Shown: piece by piece, positions 15,616 to 22,954 of the stretch | Layout of the letters: each line of letters starts with the position of its first letter | Position numbering within the stretch: the first letter of the stretch is position 1 | NCBI GenBank assembly: GCA_021796315.1 | Contig: JAJYOH010000014.1 | Span: 1-28,665, forward strand | Direction: 5' to 3' | Origin: Chloroflexota bacterium | GTDB lineage: Bacteria; Chloroflexota; Anaerolineae; Anaerolineales; Villigracilaceae | DNA length: 28,665 nt | The notes under the pieces: generated by a model | The model's input: the letters and a program-made list of their open reading frames with translations, nothing else | Database searches by the model: none | Told to the model about the DNA's origin: nothing | Position numbers and translations under genes: made by a program

Positions 15616-16413
15616 CTATTGGCCGGTCGCAATTTTTACATCGGCGGTCATACCCCAACGCAAACCCTGAGGTTGTTCATCCAGCCCAATAGTTACTTTG
15701 TAGACCACATCGCCGCCGAGCGTGGATGAAATGCGGGACACGTCAATCACTTTGCCTGTTACCTGTTTGTTTAGCGCCCGAATGGATATGCCAGCCGATT
15801 GTCCAACTTGCACCGAGGGCACGTCGCGTTCGCTTAAGTCTGTTGTTTCAATTTGAAAATGTGAAAGGTTTCCAAGCGTGATCACGATCATGCCGTGGGT
15901 AACTGTTTCTGCGGGGGAAATATCAACCGATGCGATAGTTCCATTAAAGGGGGCGGTGAGCGTGGCTTGGGCAAGAGTAGCGTTGGCGGAATCGAGCAGC
16001 GCCTGAACGCGATCTATATCCGCCTGGGCAGATTTCAGGTGCTCATGGTCGGTGCCAATGCGGATCAGATAAGCGAGTTGGGTTTTTGTGGCATCGACAT
16101 TTGCCTGGGCTTCTTTGACCTGGGCCTCAAGTAAAGTTGTATCGAGTGTGACTAAAGTTTGTCCGGCTGATACCGTGTCCCCAGCTTTGACTTCGACGGT
16201 TTTTACTGCGCCGGTCAATGGGAAACTCAATTTGACGCTTTGTACGGGGACAACCTGTCCTGAGGCTGAAACACTGCTCGATGATGTTTGCGATGATGTG
16301 GACGGCTGGGCATTCAACACAATTGTGGGAATGGCCGTTGGTGTGGATGCCGAACTGCAGGCGGTCAAAGTCAACGCCAGAATGATGCAAGTCATCAATA
16401 AGATTTTTTTCAT
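15616..16413 (-). CDS. HlyD/MFP-type efflux adaptor lipoprotein (copy B)
   Basis: A 265-residue adaptor with the same layout as copy A. A lipoprotein signal ends LTAC (C19), then comes a Ser/Thr-rich linker, a lipoyl-like half (VSAGQTLVTLDTTLLEAQVKE), a short coiled-coil hairpin, LTAPFNGTIASVDISPAE, and a beta-barrel domain containing IETTDLSERDVPSVQVGQ. The two copies align along the whole C-terminal half, so they arose by tandem duplication. ATG 16413 was preferred because AGGA lies 8 nt upstream; ATG 16422 (MKRMKK) is 3 codons longer and cannot be excluded. It begins about 18 nt after the ATPase stop and ends 13 nt before copy A starts. Confidence 0.88.
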   Translation of the reverse strand: MKKILLMTCIILALTLTACSSASTPTAIPTIVLNAQPSTSSQTSSSSVSASGQVVPVQSVKLSFPLTGAVKTVEVKAGDTVSAGQTLVTLDTTLLEAQVKEAQANVDATKTQLAYLIRIGTDHEHLKSAQADIDRVQALLDSANATLAQATLTAPFNGTIASVDISPAETVTHGMIVITLGNLSHFQIETTDLSERDVPSVQVGQSAGISIRALNKQVTGKVIDVSRISSTLGGDVVYKVTIGLDEQPQGLRWGMTADVKIATGQ

Positions 16414-16431
16414 TCTTTTCATCCTGGGTTC

Positions 16432-17124
16432 TTACTTCTTATTTGTATCGTTATTCTCAACGATCAAACCATCGCGCAGGGTGACGACACGCTTGGCATA
16501 CTTGATCACGCGCGGATCGTGTGTTGCGAAAATAAAGGTAACGCCGGTTTCTTCATTGAGTTTTTGCATGATCTCCATAACCTGCTTGCCATTCTCGGTG
16601 TCGAGGTTGGCGGTCGGCTCGTCGGCCAGGATCATGCTGGGCTTGATGGACAGGGCGCGCGCAATCGCGACGCGTTGCTGTTGTCCGCCGCTGAGTTGAT
16701 CGGGGCGGTTATTGGCGCGGTCGGTAAGATCGATCGCTTTGAGCAATTCCATGACGCGGTCATGGCGCTCTTTGGCTGTATGTCCATTGAGCAAAAGCGG
16801 CATCTCCACATTTTCGTATGCAGTGAGAGTGGGGATCAAAGCAAAGAATTGGAAAATGAACCCAATCGTGCCGCGGCGCATATCGGCGCGCTGGTTACGG
16901 TTGAGGGTAGTGACATCCTTGCTGTTGATGATGACGTGTCCCGAAGTGGGTTGATCAAGACAGCCGATCATTTGCAGGAGGGTGGTCTTGCCGGAGCCGG
17001 AAGGTCCGACCAGTGCGGTAAATTCTCCGTTCGTAATGGAAAGATTAACGCCGCGCAGCGCTTGTGTTTCAACCTTTCCAATCTTATATACACGAGTAAC
17101 GTTTTCGATTTTTACGACTTCCAT
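16432..17124 (-). CDS. ABC transporter ATP-binding protein, MacB/LolD type
   Basis: A 230-residue ATPase subunit that powers the adjacent FtsX/MacB-type permeases. Walker A is G40-PSGSGKT, the Q-loop is Q92, the signature is LSGGQ (144-148), Walker B is MILADEP (D168, E169) and the switch histidine is H202 in [27 protein letters not shown] and [16 protein letters not shown] are characteristic of the LolD/MacB/FtsE branch. The ribosome site AAGGAG lies 6 nt before the ATG. A fold-back repeat occupies the 77-nt gap separating it from the upstream permease. The complex is likely an exporter or lipoprotein/lipid mover; the substrate is not indicated. Confidence 0.93.
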   Translation of the reverse strand: MEVVKIENVTRVYKIGKVETQALRGVNLSITNGEFTALVGPSGSGKTTLLQMIGCLDQPTSGHVIINSKDVTTLNRNQRADMRRGTIGFIFQFFALIPTLTAYENVEMPLLLNGHTAKERHDRVMELLKAIDLTDRANNRPDQLSGGQQQRVAIARALSIKPSMILADEPTANLDTENGKQVMEIMQKLNEETGVTFIFATHDPRVIKYAKRVVTLRDGLIVENNDTNKK

Positions 17125-17136
17125 TTTGTTCTCCTT

Positions 17137-17194
17137 GACCTAACCCCGTCCTTCGGACACCCCTTCCCTTTTAGAAGGGGACGGAGGATAGGTC
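17137..17194. repeat. Fold-back repeat inside the export operon
   Basis: GACCTAACCCCGTCC at the left is an imperfect inverted copy of GGACGGAGGATAGGTC at the right, with an inner perfect pair CCCCTTC / GAAGGGG (17160-17166, 17174-17180) around a 7-nt loop. The arms could form a long structured hairpin in the mRNA between permease and ATPase. There is no U-tract on the minus strand, so readthrough is expected. Confidence 0.6.
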
Positions 17195-17201
17195 GAATTA
17201 T

Positions 17202-18422
17202 TTATTTTTCAGCGCGCAGGGCGGCAACCGGCTCCAAGCGGGAAGCTGTGATTGCCGGGTAAAGTCCAGACAGTATCGTGACCACAAACGTCATAATGGT
17301 CACGTTGATTGTATCGTTCAAGGTCAACTTGGCACGAATGGTGTCGGTGACTAATATGCCGGTAAGACCCATGTTGCCAATGTAGTATCCGTTGATGTTG
17401 AAAAGGTAAACGGAAAGCAAACCAAGAAGCAAGCCCATGATTACACCGCCGACAGCCAGCAGGGAGGATTCGGCCAGGAATAATCCCATGATGCGGACGC
17501 CGCGCATTCCGATGGCGGAGAGGATGCCGATTTCACGCGTCCGTTCGTAAACCGACATGATCAGTGTGTTGATGATGACTGAAGCGGTGATGGCAAGGAT
17601 GATCATGTAAAAGATCCCGATGTAACTTTGGGCTAGGGCCTCCCATTCAACGAACAAGGCATTCAAATCCCTCCACGTTTTGATTTGCAAGTTCGCAGGA
17701 ACTTTGAGCGCAGACACAACAGCGTCAGTTTGCGAAGTGTCTTTGAGCAGGACAAAAATCGTGCTGGCGTGATTCTCCGTTTGCGTCATCGCCTGTGCTT
17801 TTGCCAGCGGCAGGAAAACCGTTGAACTATCGAAACCATACGTGTTGGTGGTATAGATGCCCTTCACGGTAAAGGTCTGCTCCTGCACGTTGCCATTTGC
17901 AGTGTTGAGCGAAAGGCTGACATTGTCACCGACTTTCAAATTCAATTTCTCCGCCATCGGTTTGCCGATCAACACCGCGTCGCGGTCATCGGGGCTGAGA
18001 TAGCTCCCGCTGACGATTCCCTCGCGGTACGGATCGCTCGCGGGCGACAACGGGTCAATGCCTGTGATCTTCGCTCCCGCGGATTGAGTCCCCGATGAAA
18101 GGAATCCGCTTGCGTACAGTCGCGGCGTCGCGGCTTTGACCTGACTCAGCGCGGCAATCTGACTGGCGATCTGATCCGGATTGGCGACCAGGTCATCCCA
18201 TTTGAGACTCGATTTATTTTCGTTATAGGTCGCCGCACGGACCTGGATATGTCCGCTTGAAAGCCGGATGGCAGACTCGATCGCGCTGCCCATCTCGCCT
18301 GCGATCACGGACGACATTAGAATCAGCAATGCAAGTCCAATGGCTACCGCCAGTGCGGAAAAGAAACTGCGGCGGCGGTTGCGGCCTAAATCGCGAAAAG
18401 CCATTTTGAAAATTTGCATCAT
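17202..18422 (-). CDS. ABC transporter permease, FtsX/MacB type (second)
   Basis: A 406-residue permease with the MacB/LolCE layout: one N-terminal helix (about residues 19-41, after FRDLGRNRRRSFFSALAVA), a large external domain to about residue 265, then three C-terminal helices with VYERTREIGILSAIGMRG between the first two. The external domain has the MacB-type core (IGKPMAEKLNLKVGDNVSL; FTVKGIYTT). It is the second of two related permeases, so the transporter is likely a heterodimer. The ATG has GAGG 6 nt upstream and starts 8 nt after the previous stop. Confidence 0.92.
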   Translation of the reverse strand: MMQIFKMAFRDLGRNRRRSFFSALAVAIGLALLILMSSVIAGEMGSAIESAIRLSSGHIQVRAATYNENKSSLKWDDLVANPDQIASQIAALSQVKAATPRLYASGFLSSGTQSAGAKITGIDPLSPASDPYREGIVSGSYLSPDDRDAVLIGKPMAEKLNLKVGDNVSLSLNTANGNVQEQTFTVKGIYTTNTYGFDSSTVFLPLAKAQAMTQTENHASTIFVLLKDTSQTDAVVSALKVPANLQIKTWRDLNALFVEWEALAQSYIGIFYMIILAITASVIINTLIMSVYERTREIGILSAIGMRGVRIMGLFLAESSLLAVGGVIMGLLLGLLSVYLFNINGYYIGNMGLTGILVTDTIRAKLTLNDTINVTIMTFVVTILSGLYPAITASRLEPVAALRAEK

Positions 18423-18430
18423 GGCTTACC

Positions 18431-19660
18431 TCATACAAAATGCAGGGCTTCGGCAGGTTCGCGCTGCCCGGCTTCAAAAGCAGGGATAAGCGCTGCCAAC
18501 GCGGAGACAATAAGGATTGTGGAGGCGCGCATGAACAACTTCTCAACGCCCCAGGTGGGATAAGCGCGGCTTTGCATCAACGCCATATAACTTGCGGCCT
18601 GTGACATGCTGCCAAAGTCGAGTCCGACTTTCATCAAGTATCCGTTGATGGCCAAACCGAAGACAATGCCCACCGCGATACCGACCAACCCGATCATGAT
18701 TCCCTCAAGAATGAACAGCAGGGAGATTTGAGCTGGCTTGAGTCCCATCGCACCGAGCACACCGATCTCACGCGTCCGCTCGTAGACCGCCATCAGCAAG
18801 AGGTTGAGAATGCCGACGCCCGCAATGGCGATAATGATGACGCTGAAGATGTTCATCACGCCGCCTTTGGTGTTGATCGCGGAGGCGAGGTCGGGATAGT
18901 TCGCTTCGAATGATTCGATTTCATAGCCGGACGGCAAGGCGGATTTCATGCCGTTGATGACGCTGCCTTCCTGGCCGAGATGTTGTAGAAAGACCGCCAC
19001 TTCAGTGGAACCCGTCACTCCGTAAAGCGCTTGCGCTTCGCCGAGCGAGATATAAACGCTTTGCTTTTCGATGTCGGTCATGCCCAGATCGAAAATGCCG
19101 ACGACGGTCATCGTGCGCTGACGCATCTGCTCATGCTGCGAGCTTCCCACCATCGTGATCCGGTCGCCCACTTTGACGTCCATCGCATCGGCAAGACCTT
19201 TGCCAATCAAAACGCTATCGAGGTCTGCGCTGGTGAGATTTCTGCCATCTTTGACATTCTGCCCGATGACGTTGACCTTCAATTCTTTTTCGGGTTCGAC
19301 ACCAATAATGCCTACCGAAAACGCGCCTTCGGGACTGGTGACCAATCCGCCGGTTTTGATGCGCTGCGTGGCAGCCAATGTCAGCGGATTCGCCTCCGCG
19401 GCTTTGATCACAGCTTGCGGGTCAGCCAGCGGCAAAAGCGGGTTTGAATTTGCCTCGGCGCGATAACCTTGCGCGTGGACTTGAATATTTCCGCCCAACA
19501 CTTTTACAGCGTTCCCGTAGATGGCATCGGTAAAGCCATTCATCAAACCATCATAGAACATCATCAAAGCCAATGTCAGCGACATGGCAAGCACGATGAT
19601 GATCGTGCGGCGTGTATGCCGCCAGACGTTGCGCCATGCGAGGCGCAGGTAAAGTTGCAT
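18431..19660 (-). CDS. ABC transporter permease, FtsX/MacB type (first)
   Basis: A 409-residue permease of the same family as its neighbour. The N-terminus reads YLRLAWRNVWRHTRRTIIIVLAM into the first helix; the external domain contains VLIGKGLADAMDVKVGDRITMVG, and the C-terminal helices frame VYERTREIGVLGAMGLKPAQ. The two permeases are clearly homologous (VYERTREIG is identical), pointing to an old gene duplication and heterodimer formation. A good AAAGGA ribosome site precedes the ATG by 7 nt. It starts 13 nt after tetR, so it is transcribed from the tetR promoter. Confidence 0.92.
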   Translation of the reverse strand: MQLYLRLAWRNVWRHTRRTIIIVLAMSLTLALMMFYDGLMNGFTDAIYGNAVKVLGGNIQVHAQGYRAEANSNPLLPLADPQAVIKAAEANPLTLAATQRIKTGGLVTSPEGAFSVGIIGVEPEKELKVNVIGQNVKDGRNLTSADLDSVLIGKGLADAMDVKVGDRITMVGSSQHEQMRQRTMTVVGIFDLGMTDIEKQSVYISLGEAQALYGVTGSTEVAVFLQHLGQEGSVINGMKSALPSGYEIESFEANYPDLASAINTKGGVMNIFSVIIIAIAGVGILNLLLMAVYERTREIGVLGAMGLKPAQISLLFILEGIMIGLVGIAVGIVFGLAINGYLMKVGLDFGSMSQAASYMALMQSRAYPTWGVEKLFMRASTILIVSALAALIPAFEAGQREPAEALHFV

Positions 19661-19673
19661 TGTCGTTTCCTTT

Positions 19674-20336
19674 CTAAGCGCCGGTTTTGAATTCAGATTC
19701 TGTCTTGCGTAAACCGTATTCCATTACGTACAACAATTTATCTATCGTTTCCTGGGTTTTCGGCGAGCGCATCCATTTCAGCATATCTTTTTGCTGTGCG
19801 CCTTCATTTATGACATACATCGTGATTGTATTGCTCCACGTTTCCATGATCATGACAGCCAATTCCACATCTACACTTGGATCCACTTCGCCGCGTTCCA
19901 TGGCTTGCTTGATCATGACCGTAAGCGCCTGTGTGGTCTTTTGGCGATACCCAGCCAAATTCTTTCCGTAATAAAAACCTTCACCAAGTAATACACGCCA
20001 GGCGGCCTGAATTTCGCGCGGATGGACGAGACCAAATTCCGTGCCTGTTTTGACCATCCAGCGGAAATACTGGAAGGTGTCCATGTTATTGCTCGGCGGA
20101 TGCTTTTCCTTGAAAAATTCCATTTCTTGTTGCCCGATCACATCGAGCAAATATATGAAGACATCCTGCTTGTCTTCGAAATACTGGTAGAAACTTCCTT
20201 TTGCAATGCCGCTGTTTTTCACAATGCGGTTGGTGGATGCGTTCTCCAAACCGTAATCGGCAAATTCTTCCACGGCGGCATTGAGGATCGTTTTGCGTTT
20301 TTCCTGGGGGAGGTTGATGAAAGTTTGCTTGGGCAT
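19674..20336 (-). CDS. TetR/AcrR family transcriptional regulator
   Basis: A 220-residue one-component repressor. The N-terminal helix-turn-helix spans about residues 12-60: KRKTILNAAVEEFADYGLEN, then TNRIVKNSGIAKGSFYQYFEDK, the TetR recognition-helix signature. The rest is a helical ligand-binding and dimerisation domain with no recognisable ligand motif. It is the first gene of the export operon and probably senses a substrate of the pump. A consensus promoter and a perfect 38-bp palindrome sit 3 bases upstream of its ATG, so it should repress itself and the whole operon. The AGGT of that palindrome, 9 nt before the ATG, may serve as the ribosome site. Confidence 0.93.
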   Translation of the reverse strand: MPKQTFINLPQEKRKTILNAAVEEFADYGLENASTNRIVKNSGIAKGSFYQYFEDKQDVFIYLLDVIGQQEMEFFKEKHPPSNNMDTFQYFRWMVKTGTEFGLVHPREIQAAWRVLLGEGFYYGKNLAGYRQKTTQALTVMIKQAMERGEVDPSVDVELAVMIMETWSNTITMYVINEGAQQKDMLKWMRSPKTQETIDKLLYVMEYGLRKTESEFKTGA

Positions 20337-20339
20337 AAT

Positions 20340-20377
20340 AATGTGACCTGCTGGTCATATGACCAGCAGGTCACATT
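20340..20377 (-). promoter_or_regulatory. Double TetR operator, perfect 38-bp palindrome
   Basis: The bases AATGTGACCTGCTGGTCAT (20340-20358) are followed directly by their exact reverse complement (20359-20377). Inside are two nested dyads, TGACC-TGCT-GGTCA and TGACC-AGCA-GGTCA, separated by TA, with 16 bp between centres. The far end overlaps the -10 box and the near end is 3 bp from the tetR ATG. Two TetR dimers could bind and block initiation. Confidence 0.85.
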
Positions 20378-20402
20378 GTAGGACTAAATTTGTCCGTGTC
20401 AA
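20375..20402 (-). promoter_or_regulatory. Sigma-70-type promoter of the tetR-export operon
   Basis: On the minus strand: TTGACA (20397-20402), a 16-bp spacer, TACAAT (20375-20380). The -35 is perfect and the -10 matches 5/6. The predicted start falls near 20368, inside the palindrome. The spacer itself has a loose dyad (GGAC...GTCC). Confidence 0.8.
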
Positions 20403-20451
20403 TATGATGAATGTCACCAACAGGATAAATTACACTTCTCGCGCGCTTTGG

Positions 20452-21261
20452 CTACCACTCGCCCCGCTCAGCCGGGACCTCAACCGGTTGAGGCCTAAAC
20501 AGGCCGAGTCTCGTTCCGAGCATTTTCAGCGCCAGCCCCGTCCGCCAAAAAGCGACGGCGGCCATCCCGTGCGCCAGCACCGCGAAGAGCGGCGGCGTTT
20601 GAAAAGTGTAATAAGTCCAACATTCGCGGGTTGTGCCCCAAAGCTCGAGAAAATATCCGAGGCCCGCGCCTGCAATGAAAATGAGGAAGGTAAGGCGATG
20701 GTCTGTGGGGGAGAGAATGAGAATGGCACAAAACAGGAGCGCGAGAATAGTATAGGATTTATCGAATGTAGGCGCGACAAACAAAAGCATCAGCCCATAA
20801 AATATCAAGAAGGTGAGCCAATAAAGAATTTTATAGATGTGCAGATTTTCTTTTGGCAGAAAAAAACTCAACGCGCGCGTGATGCGGTCAATGGATAGGG
20901 TGGCAATCGGCCAGGCGGGGATAATCCATAAAGGCGGACGCTCAGCAGTGTAGTAGTGCCAAAGATTGGTTTGGGTGCCCCACGATTCGATCACGAGTCC
21001 GCCCACAGTCCCGACCAGAACGATCAGACCATCCGTGCGGAGATCGGCGCGGGCTACAATGGTCAGTGACATGAAAAGAAAAATACCGATCAGCAGCCAG
21101 TCCATGTAAAGCCACCATGGACCATTCCATGGAACATAAGCCAGATATTCTTCAGCCAAGGGCCACCAAACATAAATAATGAGGCAGATGATAAAGAAAA
21201 AGCCGCTAAGAAGAATAGTAGATGATCTCGTCCAGCGAATGAGGGGAGGCAGTTGGCGCAT
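20452..21261 (-). CDS. Uncharacterised membrane protein with internal duplication
   Basis: A 269-residue protein with about seven or eight hydrophobic segments; I do not recognise its family with confidence. It contains two copies of a motif, 114 residues apart: E92-SWGT-x4-LWHYYT-x3-PPL and E206-LWGT-x3-CWTYYT-x3-PPL. Each lies at the end of a helix and is followed by another hydrophobic segment, so the protein appears built from two homologous halves. The conserved Glu, Trp and Tyr residues facing one membrane side could form a ligand or catalytic site, somewhat like small carotenoid-cyclase-type or DUF-type membrane enzymes, but no function is claimed. TATAAT lies 6 nt before the ATG and there is no Shine-Dalgarno. 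It is in the same direction as, and upstream of, the tetR promoter. Confidence 0.75.
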   Translation of the reverse strand: MRQLPPLIRWTRSSTILLSGFFFIICLIIYVWWPLAEEYLAYVPWNGPWWLYMDWLLIGIFLFMSLTIVARADLRTDGLIVLVGTVGGLVIESWGTQTNLWHYYTAERPPLWIIPAWPIATLSIDRITRALSFFLPKENLHIYKILYWLTFLIFYGLMLLFVAPTFDKSYTILALLFCAILILSPTDHRLTFLIFIAGAGLGYFLELWGTTRECWTYYTFQTPPLFAVLAHGMAAVAFWRTGLALKMLGTRLGLFRPQPVEVPAERGEW

Positions 21262-21267
21262 TGTACG

Positions 21268-21273
21268 ATTATA
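21268..21273 (-). promoter_or_regulatory. -10 element (TATAAT) 6 nt before the membrane-protein ATG
   Basis: The minus strand reads GATATAATCGTACAATG, so the consensus -10 is six bases from the start codon. No -35 was recognised at the usual distance. A transcript starting 6-7 nt downstream would begin at the ATG. Confidence 0.5.
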
Positions 21274-21379
21274 TCTAATCTGCTTTCAGGAGGATAAAAT
21301 TCTTGGGAAGTGTCGCGATTTATCTTTGTATGGGGTTTTAAGGCTCTATCAGGTGAAAAATTTCGGTTCATTGGGAATC

Positions 21380-21499
21380 GCCGTGATTAAACCTTTTGAA
21401 CACGGATTACACGGACGGACACAGGTCAACGCGGATTTTTTAAAAGGCTTTTCCGTGAGATTCTGTGGCATCCGTTCAATCCGTGTACAGAATCACGGC
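21380..21499. repeat. Nested fold-back element of the 'ACACGGATT' family
   Basis: The outer arms GCCGTGATT (21380-21388) and AATCACGGC (21491-21499) are exact inverted copies. Inside, ACACGGATTACACGGA (from 21400) is an imperfect inverted copy of the segment ending TTCAATCCGTGT (to about 21486). The 120-bp element has no reading frame of note and resembles the elements at 6225-6386 and 3611-3659. Confidence 0.65.
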
Positions 21500-21575
21500 A
21501 AACCCCAGAGAGCCAAAATTTACCTGTGATTCTTTACTGTGGGAAAGTTGTTCGTCTTTACCCTCGTTTTCCTGA

Positions 21576-21603
21576 TTGACAAAAGACTTTTTTTTCTTAT
21601 AAT
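21576..21603 (+). promoter_or_regulatory. Consensus sigma-70-type promoter of the ROK/sugar operon
   Basis: TTGACA (21576-21581), a 16-bp spacer and TATAAT (21598-21603) are both perfect consensus. The predicted start is about 21610, inside the dyad that follows. It gives a 5' leader of about 30 nt with no clear Shine-Dalgarno. Confidence 0.85.
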
Positions 21604-21605
21604 AG

Positions 21606-21630
21606 TTAGTATGTTGTGGCAACCAACTAA
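21606..21630 (+). promoter_or_regulatory. XylR-like ROK operator
   Basis: A 25-bp dyad of the form TTAGT-N2-GTTG-N3-CAAC-N2-ACTAA begins 3 bp after the -10 box and covers the predicted start point. Its arrangement is like the known operators of Bacillus XylR (AGTTTGTT...AACAAACT). It lies 9 bp before the ROK gene, so autoregulation is expected. Confidence 0.7.
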
Positions 21631-21639
21631 ATAGCCCTT

Positions 21640-22878
21640 ATGAGCTCAAAAAACACCGCTGATCAGGCCTTCGTACGAGAAGTAAACTTGTCATCTGTGC
21701 TTCGTGTTATTCACACGGAAGCGCCGCTTTCTCGTGCGCAACTTGCAGTTATTACAGGCTTGAATAAATCTACGGTATCGAGTCTGGTGGAAGAACTGTT
21801 GGCCCGAGGGCTGATCCATGAGACTGGGATGAACTCAGTAGGCACGGGGCGTCCTTCCACTTTATTGGAAATCAATCCGCAAGCGGGGCATATCATCGGT
21901 GTGGAACTCGGCGTAGACTTTGTTTCGGTTGCACTGACCGATTTTCTTGGAAATATTTTATGGCGGCGCGCAGTAAATTCCGATCCTAATGAGGACCAGG
22001 AGACTACGTTAGCCAAAACGTTGGATTTGGTCCATGAAGCTATTGCGACCGGACGCGATATGTCGCTGCTATTGATTGGATTGGGGCTTGCAGCGCCTGG
22101 AATTGTGGATCTGGACGATGGGGTCTTAATTTTTGCTCCAAACTTATGCTGGCGAAACGTTCCTTTACGAAAAATATTCTCTGATCAAACTGGTTTGAAG
22201 GTATTCATTGAAAACGATGCCAACGCGGCTGCCATCGCAGAACACCTTTTTGGGGTGGCTCGTCATAGCAAGGATTTTATTTTCGTATTTGCGGGTGTTG
22301 GCATTGGGGGCGGCCTATTCCTGAACGGGAAGTTGTATCGCGGTAAAAATGGTTTTGCAGGCGAGATCGGACGCTCTCCAATGATGGTTGCTGGATCATC
22401 GAAACCACAAAATCAAGCCGAAGACCTTGGTTATTGGGAAACATATGCCAATCAATCCTCGATTGCCCAGCGTGTTCGAACGCGGTTGGAGCTAAAGCAG
22501 AATGGCGCTAGTTCAAAACTTTTCTCTGAACAGAATCCTCTGCCTTCAATTTCCTTAATCAAACAGGTCGCCGATTCTGAAGATGTGGATATGAGAGATG
22601 CCATTTCTAAGGCAGGCATGTCTTTAGGACAGGGCTTTGCCAGCTTGATCAATATCTTTAATCCGGAAAAAATTATTCTTGGTGGCCCGTTGAGTATTAT
22701 AGGCGACTATCTCCTGCCATCAACCAAAGAGGCTGTGACCCATTATTCATTACCCGAAATTGGCCAACAGGCGGAGGTGGTTTTGTCCACGTTTGGACAG
22801 GATGCCAGCCTGATTGGAGCAATTGCCATCGTCGTGGACGATGTGCTATCCAAGCCTTCACATATTGAAAGGAGGTGA
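21640..22878 (+). CDS. ROK family transcriptional regulator (XylR/NagC type)
   Basis: A 412-residue sugar-responsive repressor. An N-terminal winged helix (about residues 15-65; PLSRAQLAVITGLNKSTVSSLVEELLARGLI) binds DNA and a C-terminal ROK domain binds the inducer. The sugar-kinase-derived segment ENDANAAA (191-198) and glycine-rich FAGVGIGGGLFLNG are intact. The usual ROK zinc site is not: where G-E-x-G-H is expected the sequence is GEIGR (R245), and the C-x-C-G-x-x-G-C cysteines are absent, ending instead in LGYWETYAN. This points to a pure regulator rather than a kinase. A consensus promoter and XylR-like dyad lie just upstream and the transporter genes follow 76 nt downstream, so it most likely controls their uptake of a pentose-like sugar. 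Confidence 0.92.
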   Translation: MSSKNTADQAFVREVNLSSVLRVIHTEAPLSRAQLAVITGLNKSTVSSLVEELLARGLIHETGMNSVGTGRPSTLLEINPQAGHIIGVELGVDFVSVALTDFLGNILWRRAVNSDPNEDQETTLAKTLDLVHEAIATGRDMSLLLIGLGLAAPGIVDLDDGVLIFAPNLCWRNVPLRKIFSDQTGLKVFIENDANAAAIAEHLFGVARHSKDFIFVFAGVGIGGGLFLNGKLYRGKNGFAGEIGRSPMMVAGSSKPQNQAEDLGYWETYANQSSIAQRVRTRLELKQNGASSKLFSEQNPLPSISLIKQVADSEDVDMRDAISKAGMSLGQGFASLINIFNPEKIILGGPLSIIGDYLLPSTKEAVTHYSLPEIGQQAEVVLSTFGQDASLIGAIAIVVDDVLSKPSHIERR

Positions 22879-22954
22879 GTATACAAGCTGATAAATATAA
22901 GTCCACTTCATTCGGTAGTTACACTTTAACCAAACTAAAAGGAGAAGAATACCC

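Larger units (their letters stand above)
21262..21575. other. Non-coding gap between divergent genes
   Basis: This roughly 310-nt stretch between the minus-strand membrane-protein gene and the ROK promoter has no credible gene. It contains the leaderless-type -10 of the former (21268-21273) and the fold-back element at 21380-21499. Bases 21500-21575 show nothing I can interpret. Confidence 0.6.

Noticed and set aside
16519..17262. Plus-strand open frame of 247 codons opposite the ABC ATPase
   Set aside because: It runs antisense through Walker A, signature and Walker B and into a repeat; it has no protein features of its own.
20342..20376. TGTGA...TCACA ends of the palindrome as a CRP/FNR-type site
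   Set aside because: The two half-sites are far too widely spaced for CRP; the inner TGACC-N4-GGTCA dyads fit a TetR operator better.
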